From Hormiphora californensis (Eukaryota; Ctenophora; Tentaculata; Cydippida; Pleurobrachiidae), in NCBI GenBank assembly GCA_020137815.1, contig CM035360.1, positions 5,001 through 69,000 on the forward strand: a stretch of DNA of 64,000 nt. Direction: 5' to 3'. Below the pieces are notes generated by a model. It did no database searches. It was not told the origin of the DNA and saw nothing but the letters and a program-made list of their open reading frames with translations. The position numbers and the translations under genes are program-made. This document shows, one piece after another, positions 36,471 to 48,932 of the stretch (its first letter is position 1; each line of letters opens with the position of its first letter).

Positions 36471-37500
36471 GAGTATTGGTCTGACAGTGATAGAGGGGGA
36501 AGGAATGAACAGGTAGATTCTAGGCAGGTGTGAATGAGCGAACTAATTGCCGACACGACAGCTGACTAATAATTGGGTGTTTCAACAAGTCTGATTTCAC
36601 AGACAACAGTTGGCTGCGCGCGAAAAAAGAGGGCGCGACGTGCCCAAAGACAACAGTGAGACTTAATATAGTTCCTGCGATCACAGCTGTTAGTTCAACC
36701 CTCTGTAGAATTGTAATTAGAATCACAGTACCTGCTAGACAAAAGAGATTAGTAGTTATAGTAGGACATTGTCACTGAACATCATTAGTGGTCACAGTGT
36801 GGTATGTTGAGAAGGAGCAGAGAGAGAGTGAGAGTGAGAGAGGGAGAGAGGGAGAGACAGAGAAAGATTATAGGGACACAGTGACATATAGAGACAACAG
36901 TGACATGTGGAGTTTACATGTTCCCATTCTGTCGGCTCTCACACCGGGCCGAAGGACCGGTGTGAGCTTACGCGAGCCAGACTGCGTAGCATGGCAAATA
37001 TAGAGGGAGATTCACAGCATCAGATTTTGAGCGTGGGAAAGAGAGATATTCTGAAATGAAAGAAGATGTGTTGCTATGACAACATGATTGAGTGATTGGC
37101 ACAGCTTCACGTGGTTATGTAGTCTCTCTGTCTCTCTCTTTAGGTGGTTGTGTGGTCAAATGTGGTCTCTCTCACGCCTCCTCCAACCACGTTTTCTGTA
37201 ATGTTTTACAGTTGTATCCAGGATCAGGGGAATCATTTAGGAACCCCTTTACCCTTACTGAACAAGGATACCTATAGCTTGTTGGGTCGTGGGATATGGA
37301 ACAATACCATACATTGTGATAAGTGATAAGTCCAATTGATAAATCAATATCATGTTCCGACTATAATAGTTCCCCCTTCATTATACTTTCCAGATAATAC
37401 ACACCAGGTGAGTTATTACTGACACCTGATACCCCTCTCAGCATGACGAGCCTCATAGAATCACGTCATTTTACTCATTGACCCCTTCCCACATCACTCT
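36470..37500. other. noncoding; one perfect GC-rich hairpin
   Basis: CTCACACCGG (36938-36947) pairs with CCGGTGTGAG (36957-36966) around GCCGAAGGA. Nothing else was recognised, and the hairpin context does not match a tRNA or known small RNA that I can identify. Confidence 0.4.
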
Positions 37501-37504
37501 ATAA

Positions 37505-37655
37505 TACTCTAGCTGAATGGTCATCCAGTAATGCAGCTCCAGCAGGAGCACCGTGACAGAAACACAGGCCTGATTGCGTGTTGGAGCTACATCAGAGAGT
37601 AGAGTTTTGTGATTCTGCAGCTCCATTGCAGGACGGCCATTCAGCTATAGAGTTT
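37505..37655. mobile_element. hairpin MITE of about 150 bp
   Basis: ACTCTAGCTGAATGGTCATCC at the left is inverted at the right as GGACGGCCATTCAGCTATAG then AGT. Inner GCAGCTCC words also pair. The family is not assigned. Confidence 0.65.
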
Positions 37656-37974
37656 TCCCTAAGAGATGCTCCAATTTGAAGCTTCGATTGAAGATAATTT
37701 TACTTATCACTTAAAATTTCTGTGATCAGGATAAAACTGGTTTTCTTTGTTTCTTTTACCTATTTTACTACGTGTCCCTTGCATGTCATTTAAAGTGAGA
37801 GAATTGCCACGAGACACAATTGAGGGTTCCATGTCCAGGTCCAAGCGCCATTAACGTAGCGCGCGGAAACAGACAACCAATGTTCTTCGCGCGACGTTTT
37901 GGTACGCGCAAATAGTGAGCCGCGCCTTCTGGGCTGTAAAGCGCGCGCAATTGAATGTAACTCGAAAAGTAAAT

Positions 37975-38850
37975 TCTATAAGGAAGTTCAAGAGCCTCCA
38001 AGAGGGGCGCCGTTGGGCGCGATTATAATCTGGGTGCCTTGCAGCGTGTTTACAGGTGCGCGCTGCCAAAAAAGTACACCTAAAACCACTTAGACCGACT
38101 TTTTTCAAACGGCTATAGCCGCGGAACCACATGGCCGATTTGAGTAAACTAAACGGTATCTGATAGAGAATCGATAGCCCTAACCGATAACCCCAAACAA
38201 AACCCTAACCCGACCCTAACAACAGCCCTAACCCGTCTCGACCGCCAAAATTGACGAATTGTTAGCAATGGAAGGCACCCAGATTTTAACGTTTTCCGGC
38301 GCCGTTACGATCTGGGTGTTTGGTGGCCTGTTTACAGGTGCGCGCTGCCAAAAAAGTTGATTCACTAAAATGGCTCTAACCGCCAAACCACTCAACCGTT
38401 TTGGCTAATTCAAAGTTTATCTGGTAGGAAATGTCAAGGCCTAACCACAACCCAAACCCCAGCCCTAACCCTAACCCTACTTTAGCCCTAACCCTAAAAA
38501 ACCGTTTGTCAGCACTCACCAAACACCCAGATTTTAACGCTGGCCCTCCAAGAGCGCACCACAATCAAGAGAGACCAAAATCAAGAGCACACCACAATCA
38601 AGAGAGACCAAAATCAAGAGCACACCACAATCAAGAGAGACCAAATCTTAAGAGCACACCACAATCAAGAGAGACCAAATTCAAGAGCGCACCACATCTG
38701 GTATCTTCTGGATAGGGAGCTCTCTTGGATGAGGTGCGCTCTTGATTTTGGTCTCTCTTGATTGTGGTGCGCTCTTGATTTTGGTCTCTCTTGGATGGGG
38801 TGCGCTCTTGGGCGCTCTTGGAGGCTCTTGGAGGCTCTTGAACTTTATTA
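37975..38850. repeat. compound repeat: foldback ends, CTCTTGATT arrays, telomere-like CCCTAA
   Basis: AAGTTCAAGAGCCTCCAAGAG at 37984 is inverted at about 38811-38845. ATCTGGGTGxxT..TTTACAGGTGCGCGCTGCC occurs twice as a direct repeat (about 38025 and 38310). CACCACAATCAAGAGAGACC units repeat at 38558-38680 and are inverted at 38735-38800. Short CCCTAACCC runs at 38195-38220 and 38462-38495 look telomere-like but are interstitial. No coding sequence. Confidence 0.6.
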
Positions 38851-39000
38851 TGGTTCCTTATTCGGCCTTCACTTTTTTCGTTTTCACTTCAATTTTGCCG
38901 TTTGCGATTTTGTAAAAATCCAAAATCACTTGACACAAAGAGCCCCGTGACTGCCACGCTGAGATAAATGTTTATAATTGTATCGATCATCACTTAGGTT

Positions 39001-42000
39001 ATGGATAGAGAAGAAGAAAAGCCGTTATTACCTGATGCCTCTACCAGCAGTCGTCCAAATGCCGCCCTCGCTCATTCCTACTCACAGGTATTCACTGCTT
39101 AATGGTGGGATTATTATAATGTACCGTCAATAACAGAGTGTGTTAATACAGTTCAATATCAGGATTCTGGTCGGTCTTTAAATGAGCGCCTCGAGATAGT
39201 TTTTGATCAAAGCTACGCGTCCGAACTACCAACCACACCAACATACGGGACTGAATCGTCAGTGGAATTTAGGGCGAGACATGATAGCCACCTACTAGAG
39301 GTCTTTCAAAGCATCTTTTAACTGCATGTGCCTTCTTTCAACAGCTGCCTGATAATTCGAACTTTTTATCTGCGAAGCCAAATACACTTTTATCTGCAAA
39401 GCTAAATACACTATTCAGTACTGGTGGGCTCTAGCTGGTTTGGTGTATAACACCACTAACAGTCCTCCTTTGCAGATTATCCCCCAAGAGGTATTCAAAA
39501 CTACGCCGGCAAGGTGGTACATTTTATTCGCCTTTTGCTATATGGGCACAGTCCAGGGATTCGTAGGTCAGTGCGTGTGCGTGTGTGTGTTCGTAGGTCA
39601 GTTTCCAATACAATAAAGCTACTATAAATAACTTTAAAACACCAATTAACAATACTCTGAACGATACTGTGAACTAAACAAGTATTACCACCTAGGTAAT
39701 TCCTGGGGTCCTATATCGACTGTTATGAAGGCCCAGTTTGGGTGGACAGATTCTACTGTTGGTATTCTGGCTCTCTACCTGTCTCTCCTCTTTATTCCTG
39801 GAGCTCTCATATTTCCCAGTGTTATGGCCATCTCTAACATGAGATTTGTTACACTTGGTAACGCCTTCCTGATCGGTCTAGTGGGGGTACTAAAGGTGAG
39901 TAGTGTTGGTGATGAAATCCCCCATCGTTTAGCTGGGCATGGCTAGTGCAGTAGGGGTGACTGGGTCACCAATGAGTAGTGGTGACATCTTGGAATATGT
40001 GTCTTGAATATAAAATATCTGACCCCCCCCCCTTCAGATTTTATCAGTTACAGTTATTCCTGAATCCTATCTGATCCCCACTGCTCATGTTACTCAAATT
40101 GTTAATGGATTCTGTGGCGGAGTACCTTTCTCTGGGGTGATGTATGTTACAGGTAACCGTTTTATTATACCTTGCACAGCTTTTTAATTTTTATTATACC
40201 TTCCATTGTTCAGATAGTTCCAAGGCGACCTCTTAGTTGGGTTACTTTTGAAACTAGGAAATCTGCCTACTTCCTGCCTACGTCCTGCAACCCCCTAATT
40301 AATTTTCTCTCCCCCGTCTAATTACCTCTCTCCCCCAGTCCCCCATCTAATTGTCTCATCTCTCTCTCGCCCCATCTAACTCCCCATCCCCCCAGTTAAT
40401 TGGTTTCCCACCACTGAGAGAGTTGTAGCTACTGGAGTCGTCATGTCATCCCTTAACTTCGGTATGTGATGAGAGAAAACCCTGGGAAAGAGAGAGAATT
40501 TGATCAGTATGATAGAAAGGGAAAGTGTGATTAGCAATTAATACAACTGGGTGACTGCTAACTAACGGGGGGGGGGGGGGGACTAACTAACCCTTGCTCC
40601 ACCCCCCCCCCCCCTTGTTGGCACGTGCCCTAGAGGCTGCAAATGATTCTATGAGGGGTTACATGTGTGTTATTGCTTTGTCGCCCAGAAGTCATTGCTA
40701 ACACAATATGATACCATTGCTAACACAATATGATACCATTGCTAAAACGTTATTCCCTATTCGCTAGGTTTAGCCCTCCCGTTCCTGTTGGGTACAGCCC
40801 TGGTCCCCGAACCAAAACACAACCACACTACAGTACTGGATAGCTACTGGCCAAGTGGGTTAGAGGGGGCTAGCAATACCACACATGATCATGCCTTCTA
40901 CCAACATAGGATAAAGTGAGTGCTAAACTTGTGTTATATAGGGTGCCCCACTATGTGACTTGTTATACAGGGTGTCCCACTATGTGACTTGTTATACAGG
41001 GTGCCCCACTATGTGACTTGTTATACAGGGTGTCCCACTATGTGACTTGTTATACAGGGTGTCCCACTATGTGACTTGATATACAGGGTGTCCCACTATG
41101 TGACTTGTTATACAGGGTGTCCCACTATGTGACTTGTTATACAGGGTGCCCTCTCTGAACTGCAGGTCGAAAATGTTCCATATGTGCGGATCTTGCAATG
41201 TTGTTACTAACCATTGAATTTGGATTTTGGAAGTTTGATTATTGCCACTTTCCGGGTCATATGGGTGAAGTTATTCTAGTTATTTAACTAATACCCCCCT
41301 CCCCAGGTATTATCTAATTATTCAAGGTGTAGCAGCATGTATGGTGTTTGTATTGGTGCTCATCTACTTTCCATCTCGACCCAAATATGCACCTACTGCA
41401 TCAGCTGTTACTGCCAGGCTTAGCCTCAAAGAGGTACGTGTCTGTTACTGCCTGGCTTAGTCTGAAAGAGGTACGTGTCTGTTACTATCCTGCCCCCTAT
41501 ATATCCTGTATGGATTTGCCATGCTCGACCCTGTTTGATGTTTCCTTCGAGTGTTAGAACATTATAACAAGTAAGGATAGGGGACATGAATGCCTTTTGA
41601 ACCCGTCGATTAGATCATCTGATCATCTTTTGTTCGACCAGCGTGTATATCTCTGAACAATGAAAATGTGGTGTGGAATGTGAGGGTAGACCAATGAAGA
41701 TGTTACGACCAGTTTTCACACACCTGTGTTACAAACCAGTCTCTCGCTTTGAAGCTCTTTGAACCCAATGTTAAGACAATAGAAAGACACGGTTATTTTG
41801 CAAGATAATTAATTAATTAGCAATTCCTCTAATTACTCCAATTCCTCTTCCTGGTGGTGATGGGGCCTCTTGTAATCGTTCACCTTATACCAGCTGAGCC
41901 AGTGCCTATCCCACTGCCCCAGATATTGGTCCAGTTTCCATGGTTTGGTACCAGGTTGTACACACACATCAGCATCGCACCCAGCGTGGCAGTAGTTGCT

Positions 42001-44304
42001 AGTCGGGGTCTGGGTCTTCCTACACTTCCCCAGAGAGGGGCCCTGACAGGCAATAGTATAGGGCACGTAGGGTCGGGTGTGGTAATGGTAGACGACCTCA
42101 TCCGAGTCATCAGACACAGGTCCAAAGTGGCCGCCACATTCATCCACCACGGGCTGGGCACCTCCGATATCTTGGAATGTGTAGATTCCGAATCCGTCCA
42201 GGGCATACCCAGTCAACTTTCCGTGGGTGTCTGGGCGGGCACCTCTCGAGATCCCCTTGTAGTCCTGCAGTATGGGGAGGGGATGTTAGTATGGAGAGGG
42301 GGGTTAGTATGGAGAGGGGGGGGGGGCGGCGGGGGGTAGTATGGAGGGGGGTGTTAGTAGGGGTGACCAGGGAAGGGGGTTAATAATAGGAGGGTGGGAG
42401 GGTCTAGTAAGTAATTATACTTGAGCGTTACAATATATTAGCTGTCAAATAAAGGACCCCTCCTTCTACTCCTGACTCTACAGACTCTATAGTAAAGGAC
42501 CCCACCTAGAATCTCCTAGACTCTAAAAGCCTATAACACTATATTACCTGAGTGTAAGGTTCGAGGCACTCTGGGGCCTTGTGGAAGTGGTAGGTAGGAG
42601 GAGAGAAGGGAATGTGTTTATCCTCACTGTGTTTAGCGACCTCCTCCATAGGCGGAGTGACGTGTCCTCCACATGTCAGTTGGAAACCAGCTTCATCAAT
42701 ACTCACATCACCTGGGGAGGGGATTGTTAATTGCCTAATGAGGGGTGGGGGAATGTGTTGGAAAGAAGAGGCTCTAAAGAGATGGATTCTAAAGTGGGGG
42801 AAGGTGAGGTGTTGGAGGGGGGCACTAAAGAAGACGTGTTCTAAAGAGTCACCTGCATCGTTGGGCCCGTAGATTCCGATTCCGTTGATTGCAATACCAA
42901 GTGCAGCTCCCACTGATTTGAGGGCCCTGACACCCCTCGCATCGTACATCATAGCAGGTCGGTCCCAGCGGGTGGGGTTGGGGTGCATGGGCACAGCGAA
43001 GTAGTTGTGTTGGGGCACCCAGACATCACCATACTCAGTTGTACCACGTCCCAGGGATGTGTTGCCACACTTCATGTAGTCAGGGAAGAAACACATTCCC
43101 TTCTCTATCTCGATATCAATGCAATACCCATATCCCAGACCAATTGGGCAGTAGGGATTGTAGTAGAAATCTGGGACGGTGTTAGAGTGGAAATATCTCA
43201 TGTGCCCGTCGTTACTCTCGGCCATGCAGTGACCCCAGTTGTTGTCCCTGTTGGCTTCCTGCCAGGTGATATTCATGCACCAATCGTAAGGTAGTTCAGG
43301 GAACAGTTCAGTAGGGATGGGAGGGGGAGGGGGCATCTTCTCTTTCTCCTCCTCTCCTGCTTCACGTCGCATCCTGTTAGCTAGATGGTCCTCTGGGTAA
43401 TTGACAAACTCTAGACACCGTTCTGTTGTGTCCCTCACTCCATTGTGACATCTCTCAAAGTCACGTTGGCTAACCTGGACAGTGGCCGCAGACAGGGCGG
43501 TAATAACCTGGGGGAGTGTTGGGTTAGGGAGTTGGGAGAGCGACAATAACCTGGGGGAGTGTTGGGTTAGGGAGCTGGGAGAGCAGTAATAACCTGGGGG
43601 AGGGCCAGGGAGGAGTGTTATTAAAAAGAATTGGTTGGTATATTCTGATAAAAACATGTAGTAGGAACAATCAATGAGTTATGATGGGGGTTGTCCGGGA
43701 ACATTAGAACGTCGCGTTGTCCGGGAATTGTCACGACATTAGAGGGCCAACAACAAGATGACTCACCGCTAGTGATAGAAGAACTCTGATCATCATGTTG
43801 CAATGGGTAGTTTGATAGTCGCCCCTGTCCACCTTTTATACCCTCTCCCTACCCCCCACTTCTCGCCCCCTCTGGGTCCTACTAATTGTATCATTGTTTG
43901 TTAGCACCAGGGAGGGAGGGTAGACAAAGGTGACCCATCTGTTTCACAGTTTCGCTGGGGTGCTAACAACTAATGATAATAGGGGTTGTAGTGATAATCA
44001 AATTGTAGTAGCCAGAACTGTGAAAAAAAGTGTTTAAATGTTTCTAATATAGGAGTGTGGCAATAAGTTTATTGATAAGTTTAGGTCCCTTTTGGTCATT
44101 GGTCTTGTGGTGATAAACATCATGTCACTTAGAAAACTTGAGATTTTGGGCCCTAATTAACTGTCTCATATTGTATTTGGGCCCTAATTAACTGTCCCAT
44201 ATATTGTAAAAGAAAACCAGCTAAAAATATGGGTGTGTGTTGCTTGTGTGTGTACTGGGCCTTATCACATACCATGTGACGTGTCTCACATTTCTACGTA
44301 AAGA

Positions 44305-44336
<32 letters not shown>

Positions 44337-47008
44337 TATATATTAAAATTTTATATATATAATATAGAGATCGCTCTCTCGCGCGCTCTCTCTATCGCCT
44401 CTAGCGACTCGCGAGCGCGCGAGCTATAGCTCGAGAGGCGAGATATCCGAGAGACTCCGCAGCCTCTCCGCGCTCGCGCTTCTCTCTCGCTCTCGCTCGC
44501 TCTGCTCTCGGCCTCTCTCTCATAGCTCAGAGCTCTGCTTCTCTCCTTCAGACTACTCGCCTTCTCGCTCTCTTCTCTCTCTCTCTTCTCATCTCTCTAT
44601 CTGCTCTCTTGCTCTCTCTCTCTCTCTCTCTTTATTGCTCTCTCTCTTCTATCCTCTCGTCTCTCTCGCTCTCTCCGCTCTCACTCGCGAGATCACCTCT
44701 CTAGATTTCGCTCGAGGTTGTTTTTTTTCTTTTGCTCGACGCTCCTCGGTTTTGTCTCTCTCATAGCGCGCACTCTCTCTCGCTCTCTCTCAGCGAGAGC
44801 GCTCTCGCGCGCCTCGCTCGAGCGCTCGAGATCTCTCTCTCGTCTCTCTTTCTATTCTTTTTTAGCTCTCTCTGCGACCCTCTTCGGCTCGTCTCTCGAT
44901 GCCGCTCTCTGTCTCTGCTCCTCTCTCTCTCTCTCTCATCTCTCTCTCCTACCCTCGCTCTAGCGTTCTCTCGCGCGAGCGCGCGCTCTCTCTCTCTCTC
45001 TTCGGAATCTGCTCTCTCTCGCTTCTCTCTTGCTCTCTCTAGCTCTCTTCTCTCTCTCTTCTCTTCCCTTCTCTCTCTCTTCTTCAGCCCTCTCTTCTCT
45101 CCCTTTGTCGCTTATCGCTCCCGCCTCTCCTCCCCCTTCTTTCTCCCCTCTTTTCCCTCTTTTGTTCCCTCTTCACTATCCTTTGTCTTGACACGGGTTG
45201 CTTTATTTGCATTCACGTTGCCTCTTTTTCTTAGTGACCCCTTCTTTTGAATTTTGCTTGTTCGACTTGGGTCTCCAGGCTCCTTCGAGAAAGTTCTTGG
45301 AATGCAGTGATGTGTGTGTGTGTGTGTGTGTGATATTTGCCCACAATTACACAGTGTGAAACCAAGCACAACCTCTAGACTCTAGTAGTAGTTGGGAGTT
45401 GCACTTCCTAAAAAATTCATCCTCCTTTCACAAACATACGGCAATGCATCTCTCCTTCCAGAGAATATACTACAACCATCAAACCTTCCATATTATTCTC
45501 CCCTGCTCACTTCTCTATTTCTAACATTTAGTCAGTTCTACTCACCTCTCTATTTCTAACTCTACTCACCTCTCTGTTTCAGGGACTTGCGTTGTTTGTT
45601 ACGAAAGGGACACTTCTGGGTTGTTGTAGCTGTATACGCCCTCACCAGGTAACATATAGCAGGTGTATAATGTGACATAGTGTGTCATAGTGTGTATAAT
45701 GTGTCATAGTGTGTGTCATAGTGTCCGGGTATTCACGGAACACACTATTCTAATTCTCTCTCTCTCTCTTTCAGTGGAGTATTCAATGGCTACAGCCTGG
45801 CTCTGGAGCCTATACTAAGTAAAAGTGGGATTAGTCAGAGTACAGCAGGAAAGATAGGGTTCATTGGTCTGTTGGCTTCTGTTCCTGCTAATGTTGTGAT
45901 TGGGGCTATGGGGTCGGCCTTCACGAGATACCAGGTCAGTCACAGAGAAAGGTTTTCTGTACTGGAACGCGCCGTGACACAGAACCTGGGAATCGAGCGC
46001 AAATCAGCGCGCAATATGTCGCGCGCTTCAGCCTGGAAACTGAATTCAACTGTTCCGGACTGCCTGTTGCAATAATGCACCTGGTGCAGTGTTAGCCGTT
46101 TACTTTACACCTGAAAACGGCTACAATTACTAAACTAGTTTCCAATATTTCACAGAAACTGATGAATGTGATAATCCTATCGATTGGAACGGGATGTTTC
46201 ACAGTGTTTGTGGCGCTAATTCAACATTGGATACCCTACAACCACACTCTAATGTTTTTCTTTGTTATAACGGGAATTATCTGTATAACAGGTAATGGAA
46301 TATGTGAAATGTGTTGTAGTAGTAGTATAACAGGTAATGGAATGTGAAATGTGTAGTAGTAGTAGGAGAAATGGGGGCCCCGCGTTGATTCTGGTGATTT
46401 ATAAAGCCCAGCAACTTCAATTTAACCCCTTTATTCCCAGGTGTTGTCCCCTTATTATTTGATATGAGTGCAGACTCCAGCCACCCAGTCAGTGAGGAAC
46501 TAAGTAGTACTATTATGGTGTTGGGCAACCAGATTATGTGCAACATCTTCCTTATCCTAGTTGCTGTTAAAGGACTATGTAAGTGAACTAATAACTTGTA
46601 GTAATCTGCCCAATTGTGTCAATTGGCACACGCCCTTTCTCTCCTTGTTGTTCTCACCCCTTTTAACTCACCCCTTCCAACACCCCTAACCCCTTCCAAC
46701 ACCTCTAACTCAACACCTTCCATCACACCCCTTCTGACAGTAACACGTCTCCTTCTTCTTCCCCTTCCAACACCTACTTCTTATTCTTCTTCCCTTTAGT
46801 GGCTGACGAAGAGAAACAGAAGTTAAACTACGTTCTTGTTGTGGCGTTTCTACTTGCTATCCTACTGTCATGTTTATGGAAAAACACCGTCTACAGAGTT
46901 GACATTGACAACCACTCCATCACATATGAACAACTAGATACGAGGAGTATTCAACAAATACGAAACGCAGAGCTGGAAAACAGTCGTAGTGGGTTCCCAC
47001 GGATCTAA
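39001..47008 (+). CDS. SLC49A4-like: MFS transporter of the SLC49A4 (DIRC2) type, 13 coding exons
   Basis: Exons: 39001-39087, 39163-39300, 39476-39566, 39696-39895, 40038-40152, 40396-40461, 40768-40915, 41307-41433, 45583-45648, 45775-45934, 46156-46291, 46441-46578 and 46800-47008. About 559 residues. The acidic N-terminus carries EEEKPLLP, a dileucine-type lysosomal sorting signal. PARWYILFAFCYMGTVQGFV and GNSWGPISTVMKAQFGWTD match the first helices of SLC49A4 (which reads WNTWGPI). WFPTTERVVATGVVMSSLNFG matches the MFS loop with WFxxxERATATAIA, and YFPSRPKYAPTASAV matches YFPSRP. Twelve membrane spans are expected. SLC49A4 is a lysosomal membrane carrier linked to pyridoxine export; the substrate here is inferred from homology. 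Exon 8 to exon 9 joins one base out of phase (GAG then GGAC), probably an extra G. The 4.1-kb intron 8 hosts the YHYH gene. Confidence 0.85.
40936..41152 (+). repeat. 29-bp minisatellite, about 7.5 copies
   Basis: Tandem TTATACAGGGTGTCCCACTA then TGTGACTTG units with C/T variants, in intron 7 of the transporter gene. Confidence 0.92.
41409..41482 (+). repeat. tandem duplication of an exon end with its splice donor
   Basis: GTTACTGCCAGGCTTAGCCT CAAAGAGgtacgtgtct is followed directly by a diverged copy (GTTACTGCCTGGCTTAGTCT GAAAGAGgtacgtgtct). The second copy reads into a TAG, so only the first donor (41434) preserves the transporter frame. Confidence 0.8.
41833..43796 (-). CDS. secreted YHYH-domain protein nested in the SLC49A4-like gene (4 exons)
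   Basis: Exons on the minus strand: 43796-43767, 43507-42853, 42711-42548 and 42264-41833. All are GT-AG and in phase, giving 426 residues. The N-terminus MMIRVLLSLAVITALSAA is a signal peptide. A Cys-rich middle region (WCMNITW, NNWGHCMAE, YCPIGLGYGYC, CFFPDYMKCG) precedes the YHYH fold: IAINGIGIYGP, DEAGFQLTCGGH, YHFHKAPECL, then GYALDGFGIYTF, DECGGH, VVYHYHTRPYVPYTIACQG. The paired GxxxxGxxIY/DECGGH/YHxH blocks are the hallmark of this family, which is known from bacteria and some marine invertebrates and whose biochemical role is poorly defined. Histidine pairs suggest metal binding. The whole gene lies in transporter intron 8 on the opposite strand with its own TATA box, so it is an independent nested gene. 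Confidence 0.85.
43832..43840 (-). promoter_or_regulatory. TATA box of the nested YHYH gene
   Basis: On the minus strand TATAAAAGG lies 36-44 bases upstream of the start codon, implying a very short 5' UTR. There is no competing start upstream. Confidence 0.6.
44293..45200. repeat. scrambled CT-rich low-complexity tract
   Basis: Starts as clean (GA)n and a TATATA stretch, then turns into about 800 bp of CT repeats irregularly peppered with CGCG, GAGC and TCGC words. This could be a decayed microsatellite or a poorly resolved consensus. It lies in transporter intron 8. No coding call. Confidence 0.75.
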
Positions 47009-47030
47009 GACAGTTTGAAATCTCCACGGG

Positions 47031-47072
<42 letters not shown>

Positions 47073-48930
47073 CAGTTAAATTTGTATGTTTTGATATTAT
47101 TTTGATGAATCAAGTCAGTTATTGATAAAGACAGTTGGGCTGCACATGAAGGATACAGATAATGTAGAGGGTTAATTGTAATATGTACAGTTTTAGGTGC
47201 GTATAGTTTTATCAGCTGAGTGACAGTGTGTGCTCACTGAGCCGACCTGATGTGATCACTGCTCGGATCGGGTCGGCACCGTCAGTTGATAGCTATTTTC
47301 CGGAGATGAATTGCCCGCAATGATGTGATTGATGTGTATAATGATTTTACAGTTGAGAGATAAGGTGATATTGTTATTGCCGGACGAATTGAAGCTGTGG
47401 TAGCTGGACAATGTATGATAGATTATTGATAGTACTATTAGTACTATTAGTACAGCGTGCACATCTCGTGTAAATATATAATTCAGGTTTTCTGGTTTCT
47501 GTACAGCCATGTGTGGCTGTAACACATGAAAATATACCGTGTTTTTAATTGTAGTTTTGGAAAATTGGCTTCAAAATGAAGCCCAGTGACGCCCCCCCCC
47601 CCAGTGGCGTGCCAGTGGAAGGGCTGATCCCTGTCGCTAACCCCGTTTTGATTCTACAACAAAGACAGTGCCGGTGTGCTCATATATCAGATAGATCAAT
47701 CACTGATCTGTCAGAGCATTAGCCTAGGACATTAGGACAACAATCGCCCAACCTGAACCATGAAGCCAACTTTCAGATCAAAATACACGTTACTTTGTAT
47801 GGGTTAACAAACAAAACACAAAAACACAAACTCCAGTTTTGATTTCGATTCTCTCTCTCTTTGATATTCTATACAGTTCGTTGGCCGGTATATTATATAG
47901 ATCTCTAAAATTGCAAAAGATATGTACAAGTGGTATTTCTCAATGTCTATAGACACTGCCTACTATAACAGCTAGTAGTACAGCTGGGGCAGAGATATAA
48001 GCCCTGACTGACTCCTGTCAGGCCAATGCTCTGACCACAGTTCTCGCGCGAGAATGGGTCAGGCCAATGCTCTGACAGACTGACTCTGGAAATGACTGAC
48101 ATATTATGAGCTTTCATCGTGGCTATATCTTGTTTTGTTCGAGGCTCGAACAAGGCAAGCTATTATAACAGTACGCCCAGATCATTGAGCAAACAATTTA
48201 TAATTCCCCCAATTTCGCAAATAAACAGCAATCAAATAAAATCTTAATACCAAGATCTCTAACTTCCGTCTCTCTAACTTCCTATGAGCTGTACTAATGA
48301 TGAACTGGTGTGGAGTTATCAGTACCGACTAGCGAGACACACTCAGTTGCTCAGTCCCAACATCGCGAATTGGAGGAGCTCCTGTCAGGCCATGATGCTC
48401 TGGCAGATCGGAGCTGCTACAGCAAGGAGCTGCTAATTAACAGCTAATTAGCTGCTAATTAGCTGTTAATTAGCTGTTAATTTAGCTGCTAATTAGGGCA
48501 CACAAACACATGTAAACAATCTCAGTTTTATAGCTTCACTCTCTCTCAGTCCACTCTTGTTCAAATTACAGGGTCCATTCTTGTTCGAATTAATAGATCC
48601 TGCACATCGAGAGGATCCAACTTGATTTGTTCAAACAAGGATCCAATTTATTGGTAGTAGAACATGAAGATTTAAAAGCAGCACGTGTTGTTTCACTTCA
48701 CATTATATTCCTCTCTTGCCTGCTGTAAACGCTGCCGTAACAAATGGAGTTGCTGAAAAAAGAAAGACTTGAACTGGAGTTAGAAATTGGGCTTTTTATT
48801 GGGGGAGGGGGGGCAAATTGGGCTTTTCATTGGGAAATGTAACAAACAATGTGATCCGTCTGTGGGACCCTGTTTTTATCTTCACTCACTGAGTGATCGG
48901 GTGCCGGGTGGGCGCCGCCAAACAGCGAAT
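47009..48930. other. intergenic; repeats but no gene
   Basis: (GA)n at 47036-47065. CTGTCAGGCCAATGCTCTGA-type words repeat in both orientations at 47708, 48017, 48060 and 48385 around the palindrome CTCGCGCGAG (48042-48051). Short TAATTAGCTG tandem repeats lie at 48430-48497. No supported exon. Confidence 0.45.
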
Positions 48931-48932
48931 TA

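Noticed and set aside
38462-38495. CCCTAACCC telomere-like repeats as a chromosome end
   Set aside because: Only a few units, interstitial within a compound repeat, with genes on both sides.
42612-43294. Plus-strand ORFs over the YHYH gene
   Set aside because: Shadows of well-supported minus-strand exons with family motifs.
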